In this document: piece by piece, positions 34,004-43,386 of the stretch
How the letters are laid out: every line of letters starts with the position of its first letter
Numbering within the stretch: the first letter of the stretch is position 1
Source of the DNA: an uncultured Collinsella sp.
Lineage (GTDB): Bacteria > Actinomycetota > Coriobacteriia > Coriobacteriales > Coriobacteriaceae
Direction: 5' to 3'
Length of the DNA: 64,000 nucleotides
Assembly: GCA_900541125.1 (NCBI GenBank)
Contig: UQIK01000008.1
Span: 1 to 64,000 of the forward strand
Made by a program: the position numbers and the translations under genes
Notes under the pieces: generated by a model
Told to the model about the DNA's origin: nothing
What the model saw: the letters and a program-made list of their open reading frames with translations, nothing else
Databases searched by the model: none

Positions 34004-34054
34004 GGCGCACACTCCAGGGGATATGGCGATAAAGTCGCCTTGGAGGTGTGCGCC
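34004..34054 (-). terminator. Strong hairpin between PTS IID and downstream genes
   Basis: GGCGCACACTCCA with near-complement plus an inner GGCGA/TCGCC stem; TCTTTTGTTTTG follows on the minus strand. It would stop or limit transcription after bgaC-IIB-IIC-IID and so lower expression of the TPR-like protein, IIA, GntR and agaS unless a further promoter exists. Confidence 0.7.
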
Positions 34055-34096
34055 ACGTCTCAATTGAGGCTCAAATGCCGTGACAATATGGGGTAT

Positions 34097-34936
34097 TTAG
34101 CCCTTGCAAATGATACCGAATGCACCCAAGGCAATGGACAGAACCAAGACGATAAAGATGGCCTTCGTCGAGGTCATGCCCTTCTTACCGAGGAGCCAGT
34201 ATACGAAGCCGACGAGTGCGGCAGGAACCAGCTTGGGGCAAATCATATTGCAGATGTTCTGCAAGTCAACGGTAACGCCGCCGATAACAGGCTTCGCCGC
34301 AATAACGATACCGACATTGGTTGCGACCAGAGCACCGACCATAAAGACACCCATTACGGAGGCCGCGTCGGTCAACGCGTTCAGGCGATCGCTCATGGTG
34401 GTGACGAGCTTCATACCCTGCTCATAGGCCATGTGGGTCTGCTTGCAGCGGAACCAGTCAACAAGGATGTTCACGACGACCCAGATGAAGATACCCAAGG
34501 GGTTGCCGTTCATGGCCATATTGGCAGCCAGAGCGCCGAAAATGGTCGGGAGCAGCGAACCGAAGATGGAATCGCCGATGGAAGCCAGCGGTCCCATGAG
34601 ACCAGTCTTGAGACCGGCAACAGCCTCGAGGCCCTCAATGCCCTCCTCTTCCTCGATCGCCAAATCGATACCGGTGATGATCGTGTTGAGGAAGTTTGAG
34701 GTGTTGAAGAACGGTGCGCACTGGGCGCGGCAGGCTTCCTTTAGCTCCGGCGTGCCGTCGCCGTACAGCTTGCGCAGTGTGGGCAGGATAATCCAGAGAT
34801 AACCAGAGTGTTGCATGCGCTCGTAGTTCCAACCATCCTGGAAACCAAGCAGGTTACGACGGTTGATCTGCGCAAGGTCGTCCTTGGTAATCTTGTAGCC
34901 AGTGGTGCCATTGGCGAGTTTCTCATTAGAGCTCAT
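34097..34936 (-). CDS. PTS mannose-family IID component
   Basis: 279-residue membrane subunit (AgaE/ManZ type) with the NRRNLLGFQDGWNYERMQ start, the GPLASIGDSIFGSLL segment and C-terminal membrane helices. With IIC it forms the sugar channel. The start at 34936 lies inside the end of the IIC gene with GGAGGGAG upstream, so the overlap is 11 nt and translation is coupled. The open frame to 35086 is not used. Confidence 0.9.
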   Translation of the reverse strand: MSSNEKLANGTTGYKITKDDLAQINRRNLLGFQDGWNYERMQHSGYLWIILPTLRKLYGDGTPELKEACRAQCAPFFNTSNFLNTIITGIDLAIEEEEGIEGLEAVAGLKTGLMGPLASIGDSIFGSLLPTIFGALAANMAMNGNPLGIFIWVVVNILVDWFRCKQTHMAYEQGMKLVTTMSDRLNALTDAASVMGVFMVGALVATNVGIVIAAKPVIGGVTVDLQNICNMICPKLVPAALVGFVYWLLGKKGMTSTKAIFIVLVLSIALGAFGIICKG

Positions 34937-35813
34937 CGTCGTCGTCTCCCTCCGCAGCGCCAGCAGCAGCGACGGGACGCTGGTTGTTCTTGTAGTACAG
35001 CAAAGACAGAGCAAAGCCAATAATAGCGATCGCCAGCATCGACATGTTATTGAACATACCGACCATATCCACGGCGCCCTTACCAAGCGCGCCGTTCACA
35101 GCGACGATGTTGGCGTTGAGGTTCATGATGCTCGTGAAGGCCGTACCAAACAGGGCGGCAACTACAAAGCCGAGCAGCAGGTAGGCGACGTGCTTTTTGA
35201 CCGGCAGGTAACGGAGCAGGATGGCGAAGCCAACAGCGGGCAAGGCACCGCCAGCAACAGACAGACCGTCACCCAGCCACTTCCAGTCGCCGTTAAGGGC
35301 GGTAGTGATGCCCTCGACCAAGCCCTGGCCAAATGCGAGAGCCAGGAAGACCGGAATCATGCGGGACAACATCCAGGAAACGGCACCGAGCAAGTAGTGT
35401 ACGTTGTAGGCACCCCAGTTCATCTTCTCGATATCGGCATCGCACATGTGACCGAAGAACGTGTTGGCGAAACGGCCGGCGATATCGGTGTAAACGAGAA
35501 TGGCAGCGACAGGTACGCCGATGGCGGCAAGAGCCGTCTCGGGATTCATGCCCGCACCCACGGCAAAGGCAGTGGCGACCAGAGTGCCGGAGTTGGCATC
35601 GATACGAGAGGCGCCGCCAAAGGTACCAACGCCCAGGACGGTGAGCTGCATGCTGCCGCCGATAAACAGGCCAGTCTGTAGGTCACCCATAATCAAACCG
35701 GTAATCATACCGGAGAAGACGGCTGAGCCGGCACAGGTGTACCAGTTCAGCTCATCCAGAATCTGATAACCCGCATACAGGGTTAACAGAAGAATCTGCC
35801 ACCAAGCAATCAT
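34926..35813 (-). CDS. PTS mannose-family IIC component
   Basis: 295 residues, eight or so membrane helices, AgaW/AgaC-like (LMGDLQTGLFIGGSMQLTVLG motif). The C terminus carries an acidic tail EGDDDDEL. It pairs with IID at 34097. By homology to the pneumococcal bgaC locus the substrate is a galactosyl-amino-sugar disaccharide or galactosamine. Confidence 0.9.
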   Translation of the reverse strand: MIAWWQILLLTLYAGYQILDELNWYTCAGSAVFSGMITGLIMGDLQTGLFIGGSMQLTVLGVGTFGGASRIDANSGTLVATAFAVGAGMNPETALAAIGVPVAAILVYTDIAGRFANTFFGHMCDADIEKMNWGAYNVHYLLGAVSWMLSRMIPVFLALAFGQGLVEGITTALNGDWKWLGDGLSVAGGALPAVGFAILLRYLPVKKHVAYLLLGFVVAALFGTAFTSIMNLNANIVAVNGALGKGAVDMVGMFNNMSMLAIAIIGFALSLLYYKNNQRPVAAAGAAEGDDDDEL

Positions 35814-35906
35814 GGTAAACTCCTTATTTAAGGTGTAACAGTTTCTACAATACCAATACGCTTATATAAACCGTGCATCCCCCTTCACGGCCTAGCGTTA
35901 ATTCGA

Positions 35907-36371
35907 CTAGAGCGTGAGAGCCTCTGGGTTATCCTGCGGCGTCAGCTGAATGACAATAGGAAGATTATCGGCCTTGAGTTTGGCAAATGCGTCAAGGTCC
36001 CCCTGGTCGCAACTAATGTTGCGAGTCAGCTTCTTGACCGGCTCCATTGTCGTCATATTACCGACGATGAGCTGCTCAAGCTTAACACCTTGCTCCAAAA
36101 GTCGAACGTAGACCTCAGGCTTTTTCGCAACAATAAAGAGACGTTGCGCATCATATTTGCCAGCAGTGATGTTGGCAGCGGCCTTGTCGACAGGAAGCAC
36201 GGACAACTTCACAGTTGCCGGGCAAGCCATGCGAAGAACCTGCTTTTGGGTAGCATCTTGCGATACCTCGTCGTCAACTACCATGAAGCGGCTTACCTGA
36301 CGGGCGTTAGACCAGAGGTTTGCCACCTGTCCGTGAATCAAGCGAAAGTCGACTCGTGCGCCTACAATCAT
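35907..36371 (-). CDS. PTS mannose-family IIB component
   Basis: 154 residues with intact phospho-His13 in RVDFRLIHGQV. It transfers phosphate from IIA (32775) to the sugar. It starts 2 nt after the bgaC stop, so it is translated with bgaC. Compare the orphan IIB at 24339, which lacks this His. Confidence 0.9.
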   Translation of the reverse strand: MIVGARVDFRLIHGQVANLWSNARQVSRFMVVDDEVSQDATQKQVLRMACPATVKLSVLPVDKAAANITAGKYDAQRLFIVAKKPEVYVRLLEQGVKLEQLIVGNMTTMEPVKKLTRNISCDQGDLDAFAKLKADNLPIVIQLTPQDNPEALTL

Positions 36372-36373
36372 TT

Positions 36374-38170
36374 CTACTCAACTCCTTCTTGTTCAAGTGT
36401 ACGGATAACGGGCTCAGAGCGAAGGGAGATTTTCGCATCATACACGCCCTCTGTTTCGAACATAACGAGCTCATTGGTACCAGGGTGCAATAAACCGTGC
36501 GGAACATAGAGCGTCATGATGGGACCCTTATCCCAAAAACGTCCGACATTCGTTCCGTTTACGAATGCCACACCCTTTCCAAAACCCGTAGTGTCGATAA
36601 AGGTATCAGCCGGCTCAGATATATCAAACTTTGCGCGGTAAAAGGAAGGTTGCCCCTCTACCCAGCCGGCGGAATAATCAAGATTATCGATGTTATCGAG
36701 TGGCAGACAACGCATCTCCCAACCGGTAACAAAGTGAAGATCAACGCAAACTCCTGTCCTAATGCCCTTATGCTGCGTATCGGCGAGCAATTTGTGACCA
36801 TAATTGACGCGACCCATATCCTCGGTCAGAACATCCAGGCGGTTTTGTTCACAGGGAAGAACGCAGTGAATATCTTCCCCGATGTGCTCCTGATACTGCG
36901 TCGCCACTTTGTCACCGTTCACAAACACCTGCGCACGGTCGCGGGCGTCAATAACCCGAATACGCTCTTCATCTGCACGGTCACGCTCGACAGTCGTGGT
37001 ATATAACGTATATCCATACGACTGACCCATCTCTTCCATGGGCATAGGATATTGGGCTTCAATCGGCTCCGAAAGAATATCGAGCACATTAAATAGACTT
37101 ACGCGCTCACTCACCGAAATATCGGGCATGGAAAACGTCTTTTTTGTTAACGGCTTGCTTTGCGCGATATCGGGATACAGCTCGTGAACTGTCCTTTGAA
37201 TTGCGAAGTATTTCTCGGTCGGGTTGCCCTGTTCGTCCAATGGAGCATCGTAGTCATATGATGTCACCTGGTGCAGGTCATGCGTATGGCGTGCAGAACA
37301 TCCGTTCATAAATCCAAAGTTGGTGCCTCCATGAAACATGTAGAGGTTTAAAGACCCTCCAAGCTCGAGCACCTCGCGAACGCAAGAGGCAAGATCTTCG
37401 GGATCGCGTCTGATGACGTTCTCCCCATAGCGATTGAACCAGCCGTCCCACAACTCCATGCACATAAGAGGCCATTGTTTTCCATGCTCCTTGTGAAAAG
37501 CAGAAAGAGCCTCAAAGTTCTCCTTTGCATGAGAACCAAAGTTGCCGGTGCACAACACATCATCGTCAATGAGCGTACCGGCACGAAGGCACCCACGCCA
37601 CGGGCCATCGGAAGTACAAAGGGGCACGGAAACCCCACGCTCGACCATAAGGCGACGAATCGCGCGAAGATAGTCCTTATCCTCGCAATATGATCCATAC
37701 TCGTTTTCAACCTGCATCATGATGATGTTTCCGCCCTTGTCAATCTGACGCGAGACGAGTATCGGCATGAGATGGTCGTAGTAATGCGCAACGTGAGCAA
37801 GAAACTTGGGGTCGCTGCTACGCGGTCTCATATCATGTTGGCGCAGCAGCCATGCTGGCATGCCGCCAAATTCCCATTCTGCGCAAATAAACGGAGAAGG
37901 CCGAACAATTGCATACAGACCAAGCGACGCCGCCTCATCAAGAAATGCCGCTAAATCAATTGAACCAGAAAAATCGAAGACGCCAGGCTTTGGCTCATGA
38001 AGATTCCACGGTACATACGTTTCGACCGTATTAAACCCAAGAGCCTTAAGGTTATAGAGCGAGTGATGCCAGTCGCTCGGATGAACACGCATATAGTGAA
38101 TCGCCCCCGACAAGATGGTGAACGGCTCATCATCGAGTAGGAATTGATTGGTGATCTTAAACGAATGCAT
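36374..38170 (-). CDS. bgaC: Beta-galactosidase, GH35 (BgaC type)
   Basis: 598-residue glycoside hydrolase family 35 enzyme without a signal peptide, so it acts in the cytosol on imported substrate. The barrel shows SGAIHYMRVHP, the acid/base Glu157 in QVENEYG, and the nucleophile Glu near 239 in MELWDGWFNRYGE; jelly-roll domains follow. Pneumococcal BgaC of the same family prefers Gal-beta-1,3-GlcNAc/GalNAc linkages and shares the bgaC-PTS-agaS order. It is the first gene of the operon. Confidence 0.9.
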   Translation of the reverse strand: MHSFKITNQFLLDDEPFTILSGAIHYMRVHPSDWHHSLYNLKALGFNTVETYVPWNLHEPKPGVFDFSGSIDLAAFLDEAASLGLYAIVRPSPFICAEWEFGGMPAWLLRQHDMRPRSSDPKFLAHVAHYYDHLMPILVSRQIDKGGNIIMMQVENEYGSYCEDKDYLRAIRRLMVERGVSVPLCTSDGPWRGCLRAGTLIDDDVLCTGNFGSHAKENFEALSAFHKEHGKQWPLMCMELWDGWFNRYGENVIRRDPEDLASCVREVLELGGSLNLYMFHGGTNFGFMNGCSARHTHDLHQVTSYDYDAPLDEQGNPTEKYFAIQRTVHELYPDIAQSKPLTKKTFSMPDISVSERVSLFNVLDILSEPIEAQYPMPMEEMGQSYGYTLYTTTVERDRADEERIRVIDARDRAQVFVNGDKVATQYQEHIGEDIHCVLPCEQNRLDVLTEDMGRVNYGHKLLADTQHKGIRTGVCVDLHFVTGWEMRCLPLDNIDNLDYSAGWVEGQPSFYRAKFDISEPADTFIDTTGFGKGVAFVNGTNVGRFWDKGPIMTLYVPHGLLHPGTNELVMFETEGVYDAKISLRSEPVIRTLEQEGVE

Positions 38171-38470
38171 GCTACTCCCGATCTTCGTGCTCTACGACGC
38201 CGATGCCGGTTCCTCGGCCCTCAGCTAAACGCCTTGCCTATTATGGACGCATTAACGCAATTATGTAGACAGAATCTGAAGTGGTCCGTAAACGGTAGCG
38301 AAATGACGATGAACGGCTTTAATGAACAAAATATAAACCCGCTGGTAAATTACTTTTTAACTATAGATTTCTAACGATTCTATATTTGAAAGGTGGTATG
38401 TACCAGCTATCCACTATTTCATACTAGTTACATTATGCTTCAATCGCATTTCTTCAAATGCTTATCTACT
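38171..38470 (-). promoter_or_regulatory. bgaC operon promoter region
   Basis: CCGTAAACGG at 38286-38295 is the shared sugar-promoter palindrome. TGGTATGTACCA at 38394-38405 is a perfect palindrome of the TGGT-N4-ACCA type expected for the GntR regulators. The region is AT-rich and has no gene. Confidence 0.65.
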
Positions 38471-38549
38471 TTGTTGTTGCCGATTTGAGTGCGCGTGCGC
38501 CAACCCAAGCATCGTCACGGCTTCAGTTCCCCTATTCATAAACATAAAA

Positions 38550-38623
38550 CCCCGCCAAACGTGATCCCCTAGGGAAAACACGCTTGGCGGGGTCGTAGCG
38601 TGATTTCCCTAGGGGAATCACGC
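38550..38623 (-). terminator. Double hairpin terminator after yhcH copy 2
   Basis: Hairpins 38598-38623 and 38550-38592, the latter followed on the minus strand by TTTTATGTTT; same arrangement as 25919-25995. Confidence 0.75.
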
Positions 38624-38654
38624 CATCAGACAAACGGTTCAGCCGAGCAGCGCG

Positions 38655-39128
38655 CTACTCCTCCCAGTAAGCGTCTGCAAGCAGCTTAAAGCAGATCTTC
38701 TTGACCGGCTGTGCGCCATCGCCCGGGAACTCGAGCGTGGGCATGTGAGGCTCGCCGGCAACAAACAGCGCAAACTTGTCGTCAGCAAGATCGCCGGCGA
38801 TCGAAGCGTCGGAATCGACCAGATCGTAGTCGTCCTTCTCGTCAAACTCCTGAACCAGCGTCAGGCTGCCCGTGGCGACCTTAAAGGCCTCGCGACCCTC
38901 GACATCGATCTGCAGGTCGTGATAGCGCTGATGCGTCTCATAGTGAGCCTCGGCCTCGGGACGTGTCGTGGGAGCCATGACGTTCGCAAAGACCTTATCG
39001 CCCAGAATCGGATGGCTGCCGACCTCGAGCTTCGCCGGATCGTTCTCCTCGAGCCAATCGATCAGCACGTCGAGGCCCTTGAGCATTCCGCGATACTCCT
39101 CGATATCGCCCAATGCACCGTAAATCAT
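38655..39128 (-). CDS. YhcH/YjgK/YiaL family protein, copy 2
   Basis: 157-residue DUF386 protein, three residues different from copy 1. It lies 32 bp downstream of intact nagA copy 2 on the same strand, so the two form an amino-sugar unit, which is the ancestral arrangement of the broken copy at 26025-26662. Confidence 0.85.
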   Translation of the reverse strand: MIYGALGDIEEYRGMLKGLDVLIDWLEENDPAKLEVGSHPILGDKVFANVMAPTTRPEAEAHYETHQRYHDLQIDVEGREAFKVATGSLTLVQEFDEKDDYDLVDSDASIAGDLADDKFALFVAGEPHMPTLEFPGDGAQPVKKICFKLLADAYWEE

Positions 39129-39160
39129 CTAAATCCCCTTTCGGATCGCTTCTTTGGCGG

Positions 39161-40330
39161 CTACTCGGTAAACGCGTTACCGACGCTGTTGCCACCCACA
39201 TACGTCTCGACCAGGGTAAGGTCGGGATTGAACACGACAAAATCGGCATCGCGGCCAGGCATAATGCTGCCACATTTATCCTCGACGTGAGCAGAGCGCG
39301 CGGGCACCTCGGTCGCCATGCGAATTGCGATATCGGCGCTCGCAAGACCCCAGTCGACGATGTTCTTGACGCCCTGTGCGAGCGTGAGCACCGAGCCGGC
39401 GATAGCAGAGCCATCGGCAAGCCAGCAAAGGTTGTCCTTCATAATGACATCCATGCCACCGCTGGTGTACTTGCCCTCGGGCATGCCGCCACAACCCAGG
39501 CAATCGGTGATCAGCACCGTGTGCTGCCAGCCCTTGGCCTGCAGCAGCGCCTTAATAGCAGCAGGGTTCACGTGTTTACCGTCGCAAATGATCTCGGCAT
39601 AGGTGTTGGGCGTGGTCATAGCGGCGCCAACAACACCGGGCTCACGGTGATGGAGGCCACGCTGGCCGTTATAGGTATGCGTAAAGCAGCTGGCGCCAGC
39701 ATTGATGGCGGCAGCACACTCATCATAGGTGGCATCAGAGTGGCCAATGCAGGTCACGACGCCCTTTACGCTCAGAGCCGCGGCGTAAGCGGCGGCGCCG
39801 TCACGCTCGGCCGCCATGGCGCTCTTGACGATTCGACCACCGGCGGCCTCCTGCCACTCGTCAAAAACTTTCTCGGACGGATCGATCAGATAAGCAGGGT
39901 TCTGGGCACCCACATGCTTCATGGTAAAGAACGGACCCTCCAGGTAGATGCCCTGAATACGAGCACCGCAGAACTCAGGTCCGCGCTCTTCGTCAGCCTG
40001 TGCAATGGCAGCGCAGGCGTCCTTGATCTGCTCCACACCGTCGGTAAAGGTCGTAGGCAACCAGCTGGTGGTACCACGACGAGCGAGCTCGGTCGAGCTG
40101 ATGTTGATACCCTCGGCATCGTTATCGGTCGTGGCATGGTTATAGAAGCCATGAATGTGGGTGTCCACCATGCCCGGCGCAATCCATGTACCCGAATAAT
40201 CTTTGATCTCACAAGCGGGCTCATCGGCCTGCCAAGCGCCAAAGACGCCATCTTCGACCATGAGGTAGCCGCCCAGCTGCGGCCCCGCCGGCAAAAAGAA
40301 CTTGTCGGCCTTGATAGCATACGTGCTCAT
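39161..40330 (-). CDS. nagA: N-acetylglucosamine-6-phosphate deacetylase, copy 2
   Basis: 389 residues, same motifs as copy 1 (DTHIHGF, LEGPFF, IGHSDAT, ITDCLGCGG), with scattered differences. GGGAGC precedes the ATG. Its neighbours are yhcH, a GntR regulator and a GlcNAc-type PTS gene, so GlcNAc-6-phosphate is the more likely substrate here, while copy 1 sits with agaS. Confidence 0.9.
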   Translation of the reverse strand: MSTYAIKADKFFLPAGPQLGGYLMVEDGVFGAWQADEPACEIKDYSGTWIAPGMVDTHIHGFYNHATTDNDAEGINISSTELARRGTTSWLPTTFTDGVEQIKDACAAIAQADEERGPEFCGARIQGIYLEGPFFTMKHVGAQNPAYLIDPSEKVFDEWQEAAGGRIVKSAMAAERDGAAAYAAALSVKGVVTCIGHSDATYDECAAAINAGASCFTHTYNGQRGLHHREPGVVGAAMTTPNTYAEIICDGKHVNPAAIKALLQAKGWQHTVLITDCLGCGGMPEGKYTSGGMDVIMKDNLCWLADGSAIAGSVLTLAQGVKNIVDWGLASADIAIRMATEVPARSAHVEDKCGSIMPGRDADFVVFNPDLTLVETYVGGNSVGNAFTE

Positions 40331-40473
40331 CTATGCTCCCGTACCCGCAGTGCGTTTTAGGGCGGATCAAAAACCACTGCATTGTTAATTCGAGCGATTG
40401 TTCGTTGCCTTCTACCGCTTGGCACATTTTGCACCCGCCGCAAAACACACCAAGCCGTTTATACCCAATAACT

Positions 40474-41205
40474 CTAGACTGCGCGGTTGTGGTAGACCTT
40501 GTATTTAAACTGGTCGGCGCGCGCAACCGAACGCGTATACTCGATAACCTCGTTGTTCATGTCATATGTGGTACGAATCAAATCCAGGACCGGTGCGCCT
40601 TCGGCAATCTCGAGCAGACGGGCGTCGGAATGGCGGGCAATACTCGCGTAGAATTCCTCCTCTGCCACGCGAACTTTCTCGTGAAAGTCCTGCTCGATCA
40701 TGTCGTAAAGCGATTTGTTCTCGATCATGGGGCGCTTAAGCGCAAAGAACTTGCGACTCGGCAGATATGTACACTCAATCATCAGCGGCACACCATCGGC
40801 AATACGCAGGCGCTTGATCTTGTACAGACGCTCGCCCAGACGCGCGTTCATCTCTACGGCAATATTCTTATCAGCCTCGACCTCGGTAAACTCAAGAATC
40901 GTCGTCTTGGGCACACGGCCGATCGCCTTCATCTGTTCGGTAAAGCTATAGATTTGCGAGAGGTTTGCCGTTTGCAGAGAGCGGTCGCACACCATGGTTC
41001 CACGGCCGCGCTGACGAACCACCAAGCCTAGGCGCTCAAGCTCCTGCAGGGCAAGGCGAACCGTCGTACGCGAGAGCCCGTAGCGCTCCGACAAGTCACG
41101 CTCGGACGGCAAATAGTCGCCGGGTCGAAGCTCGTGATCGATTTTATCGGTCAGCAAATCGACGAGCTGATCGTACAAAGGTTGTTTGCGCGCTCCCATT
41201 GCCAT
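40474..41205 (-). CDS. GntR/HutC-family regulator, copy 2
   Basis: 243 residues, winged helix (YDQLVDLLTDKI..PSERDLSERYGLSRTTVRLALQELE) plus UTRA domain, paralogous to 31953. The start at 41205 has GGCAGGT eight nt before it; the frame is open to 41256. Its upstream DNA carries TGGTTGTAACCA at 41237-41248. It probably controls nagA, yhcH and nagE. Confidence 0.87.
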   Translation of the reverse strand: MAMGARKQPLYDQLVDLLTDKIDHELRPGDYLPSERDLSERYGLSRTTVRLALQELERLGLVVRQRGRGTMVCDRSLQTANLSQIYSFTEQMKAIGRVPKTTILEFTEVEADKNIAVEMNARLGERLYKIKRLRIADGVPLMIECTYLPSRKFFALKRPMIENKSLYDMIEQDFHEKVRVAEEEFYASIARHSDARLLEIAEGAPVLDLIRTTYDMNNEVIEYTRSVARADQFKYKVYHNRAV

Positions 41206-41236
41206 AATGATACCTGCCGGATAAATGACTCGAAAT

Positions 41237-41248
41237 TGGTTGTAACCA
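41237..41248 (-). promoter_or_regulatory. GntR-type operator TGGT-N4-ACCA
   Basis: Sits 32 bp upstream of the GntR copy 2 start. Same spacing as the sites before bgaC and nagE; suggests autoregulation. Confidence 0.55.
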
Positions 41249-41377
41249 GACACCACGTACTATAGCAGTTTTAATGGAATAACAGCAGGTCAACAAGCAT
41301 ATTTCAATATTGTTTGCCAGTTGATTGCCTGTGTACTGTAATACCAATTACATCGCTGCATCAAGTATTGAGGTAGC

Positions 41378-41413
41378 AAAAAGGGCCGCCCCCGCGGAGC
41401 GGGACGACCCTTT
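41378..41413 (-). terminator. Terminator of nagE
   Basis: GGGTCGTCCCGC with near-complement and TTTTTGC tail on the minus strand, directly after the nagE stop. Confidence 0.8.
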
Positions 41414-41437
41414 GCAAGACAGATACGTCTTTAAGGC

Positions 41438-42928
41438 TTAGAGAAGCTTCTTGAGCTCCTCGGCAACAGTCTGGACCTGCGTGCCGATGATGACCTGGGT
41501 AGCACCCTTGTCCATCTTCATGACGCCCAGAGCGCCAGCCTTCTTGCAGGCAGCCTCGTCGACCAGATCGGAATCGCCGAGCTCGAAGCGCAGGCGAGTA
41601 GCGCAGCAGTCAACGGTCTTGACGTTCTCCTTGCCACCGACGGCAGCGAGAACAGCGGCGGCCAGAGCGGCGAACTTGTCGTCGCCAGCAGCGGCGGGAG
41701 CGGAGGTCTCCTCGACATCCTCATCCTCGCGACCAGGGGTCATGAGGTTGAACTTGGTGATGGCGAAGCGGAACACGAGGTAGAAGACCACGAAGGCAGC
41801 GATGCCCAGCGGGATGATCATCCAAGTGTTGGCGGCAGCCGGGAGGCTAGAGGAGAACAGGAGGTCGGTAGCACCAGCGGAGAAGCAGAAGCCAGCACGG
41901 AAACCAACATAGTAGGTGACGATGGTGAAGATGCCGTACAGAGCAGCGTACACGACGTAGAGCGGGAAGCACAGGAACATGAAGCCGAACTCGAAGGGCT
42001 CGGTGACACCGCAGACGAAGGCGCAGATAGCAGCGGAGACAACCAGGCCGATAGCAGCCTTCTTGTTCTTAGCGGTCTGAACCATAGCCAGGGCAGCGCC
42101 CGGGATACCGAACATCATGCAGGGGAAGAAGCCGGACATGTACATACCGAGGCTCCACTTGACGTCAGCGGAGGTCTCGCCAGCCCAGAAGTGGGTCAGA
42201 TCGCCCAGGCCGATGGTGTCGAACCAGAACACGTTGTTGAGTGCGTGGTGCAGACCAGTCGGGATGAGCAGGCGGTTAAGGAAGGCGTAGATGCCAGCGC
42301 CGATACCACCCATGGCGGCGATACCCTCACCAAGAGCAACAAGAGCACCGAAGATGAGCGGCCAAGCAAAGAGCAGGACGACGGAAACGACGATGCAGAT
42401 GACGGCGGTCATGATGGCGACGCAACGCTTGCCGGAGAAGAAGGCCAGCTAGTCGGGAAGACGGGTGTCCTTGAACTTGTTGTAGCAAGTGCCACCGATG
42501 ATGGCGGACAGGATGCCGATGAAGGAGTTACCAGCGATCTTGGAGAACGCGATGCCCTCGGTCGTGGCAAGCCAAGCGGTCTGAGCATCGGCGTCCATAC
42601 CACGAATGGTACCAACAACAGCGGGGTTCAGGAGCTGCTGGATCATCAGGAAGGCGACGAGGCCAGCGAGGCCAGCGGTGCCATCGTGATCGTCGGCAAG
42701 GCCGACAGCGGCGCCGACTGCGAACAGCCAGGCCATGTTATCGATAAGAGCGCCGCCTGCCTTGATGAGCAGGAAGCCGGCGGTATAGGCAAAACCGGTA
42801 GTGTCACCGGCAGCACCCATGACTGCGGGAGCGAGCAGGTAGCCCACGCCCATAAGAATACCTGCGACGGGAAGCGCCGCGACGGGAAGCATCAGCGCTT
42901 TGCCGAGCTTCTGGAGGTACTTCATCAT
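41438..42928 (-). pseudogene. nagE: PTS GlcNAc/glucose-family IICB interrupted by an in-frame amber codon
   Basis: Continuous homology to a glucose/GlcNAc-family IICB in one frame from 42928 to 41438, broken only by a TAG at 42449-42451 after KFKDTRLPD; the frame continues LAFFSGKRCVAI as in the family, where a Trp or similar residue is usual. The N-terminal part carries the IIC start (MMKYLQKLGKALMLPVAALP). The C-terminal part has the rest of IIC, and a IIB domain with phospho-Cys in DCCATRLRFEL. GGAGGAG precedes the ATG. Restart at an internal ATG (42412) is possible but would not give a whole channel. A read error, recent nonsense mutation or stop read-through all fit. Confidence 0.82.
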
Positions 42929-43386
42929 ATGGTATCTCCTCCAACCTTTCTTTCGTTGTTCACCAACGAGTTCCATGTCCGCGCCTTGTGCATACCGGCT
43001 TCTCCGCTTGCCGGCATTGGTGCGCAAACTTAGACAACCCAGTCCCTTTTCTCGGGTTGCTGGTATGAACGGTAGCACACACTCAATTCAAACGTCCACC
43101 ACATTTCGTTCAAATTACTATATCGTTGCCAAACGGTTATTTTTGGCCCGTAAACGGTAATTTGCGCAGGTAGATGTGCTGCGTTTCTTTCATTACCAAA
43201 CTAATTCTTAGCAATTTCCATTCGATTTCATCTCAAAAGTGGTTACTACCAGATGAACAGTGGTACCACATTGTTACTACCAGTTTGGCCGAAATCGTTT
43301 TCACTTTACATGAATAAAGTCTGCAAGAATTTGTATATAACCTCTCCCCTACCACCCTCTTCCCCGCCCTTCCCTGCAACGCAAAA
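42929..43386 (-). promoter_or_regulatory. nagE promoter region
   Basis: TGGTTACTACCA at 43240-43251, TGGTACCA at 43261-43268 and TTGTTACTACCA at 43271-43282 form a cluster of GntR-like sites. CCGTAAACGG at 43148-43157 is the shared palindrome. The gap to 43462 holds no gene. Confidence 0.65.

Larger units (their letters stand above)
38473..39292. repeat. Duplicated yhcH-nagA end block, copy 2
   Basis: 38473-38517 plus 38520-39292 match 25086-25131 plus 25896-26662: terminator pair, whole yhcH and the nagA 3' end. Copy 1 carries the ~765-bp insertion and has lost the rest of nagA. Confidence 0.8.

Noticed and set aside
42449..42928. Treating the first part of nagE as a separate complete gene
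   Set aside because: It ends mid-channel after KFKDTRLPD, and the following frame continues the family sequence without a gap; one interrupted gene explains both parts.
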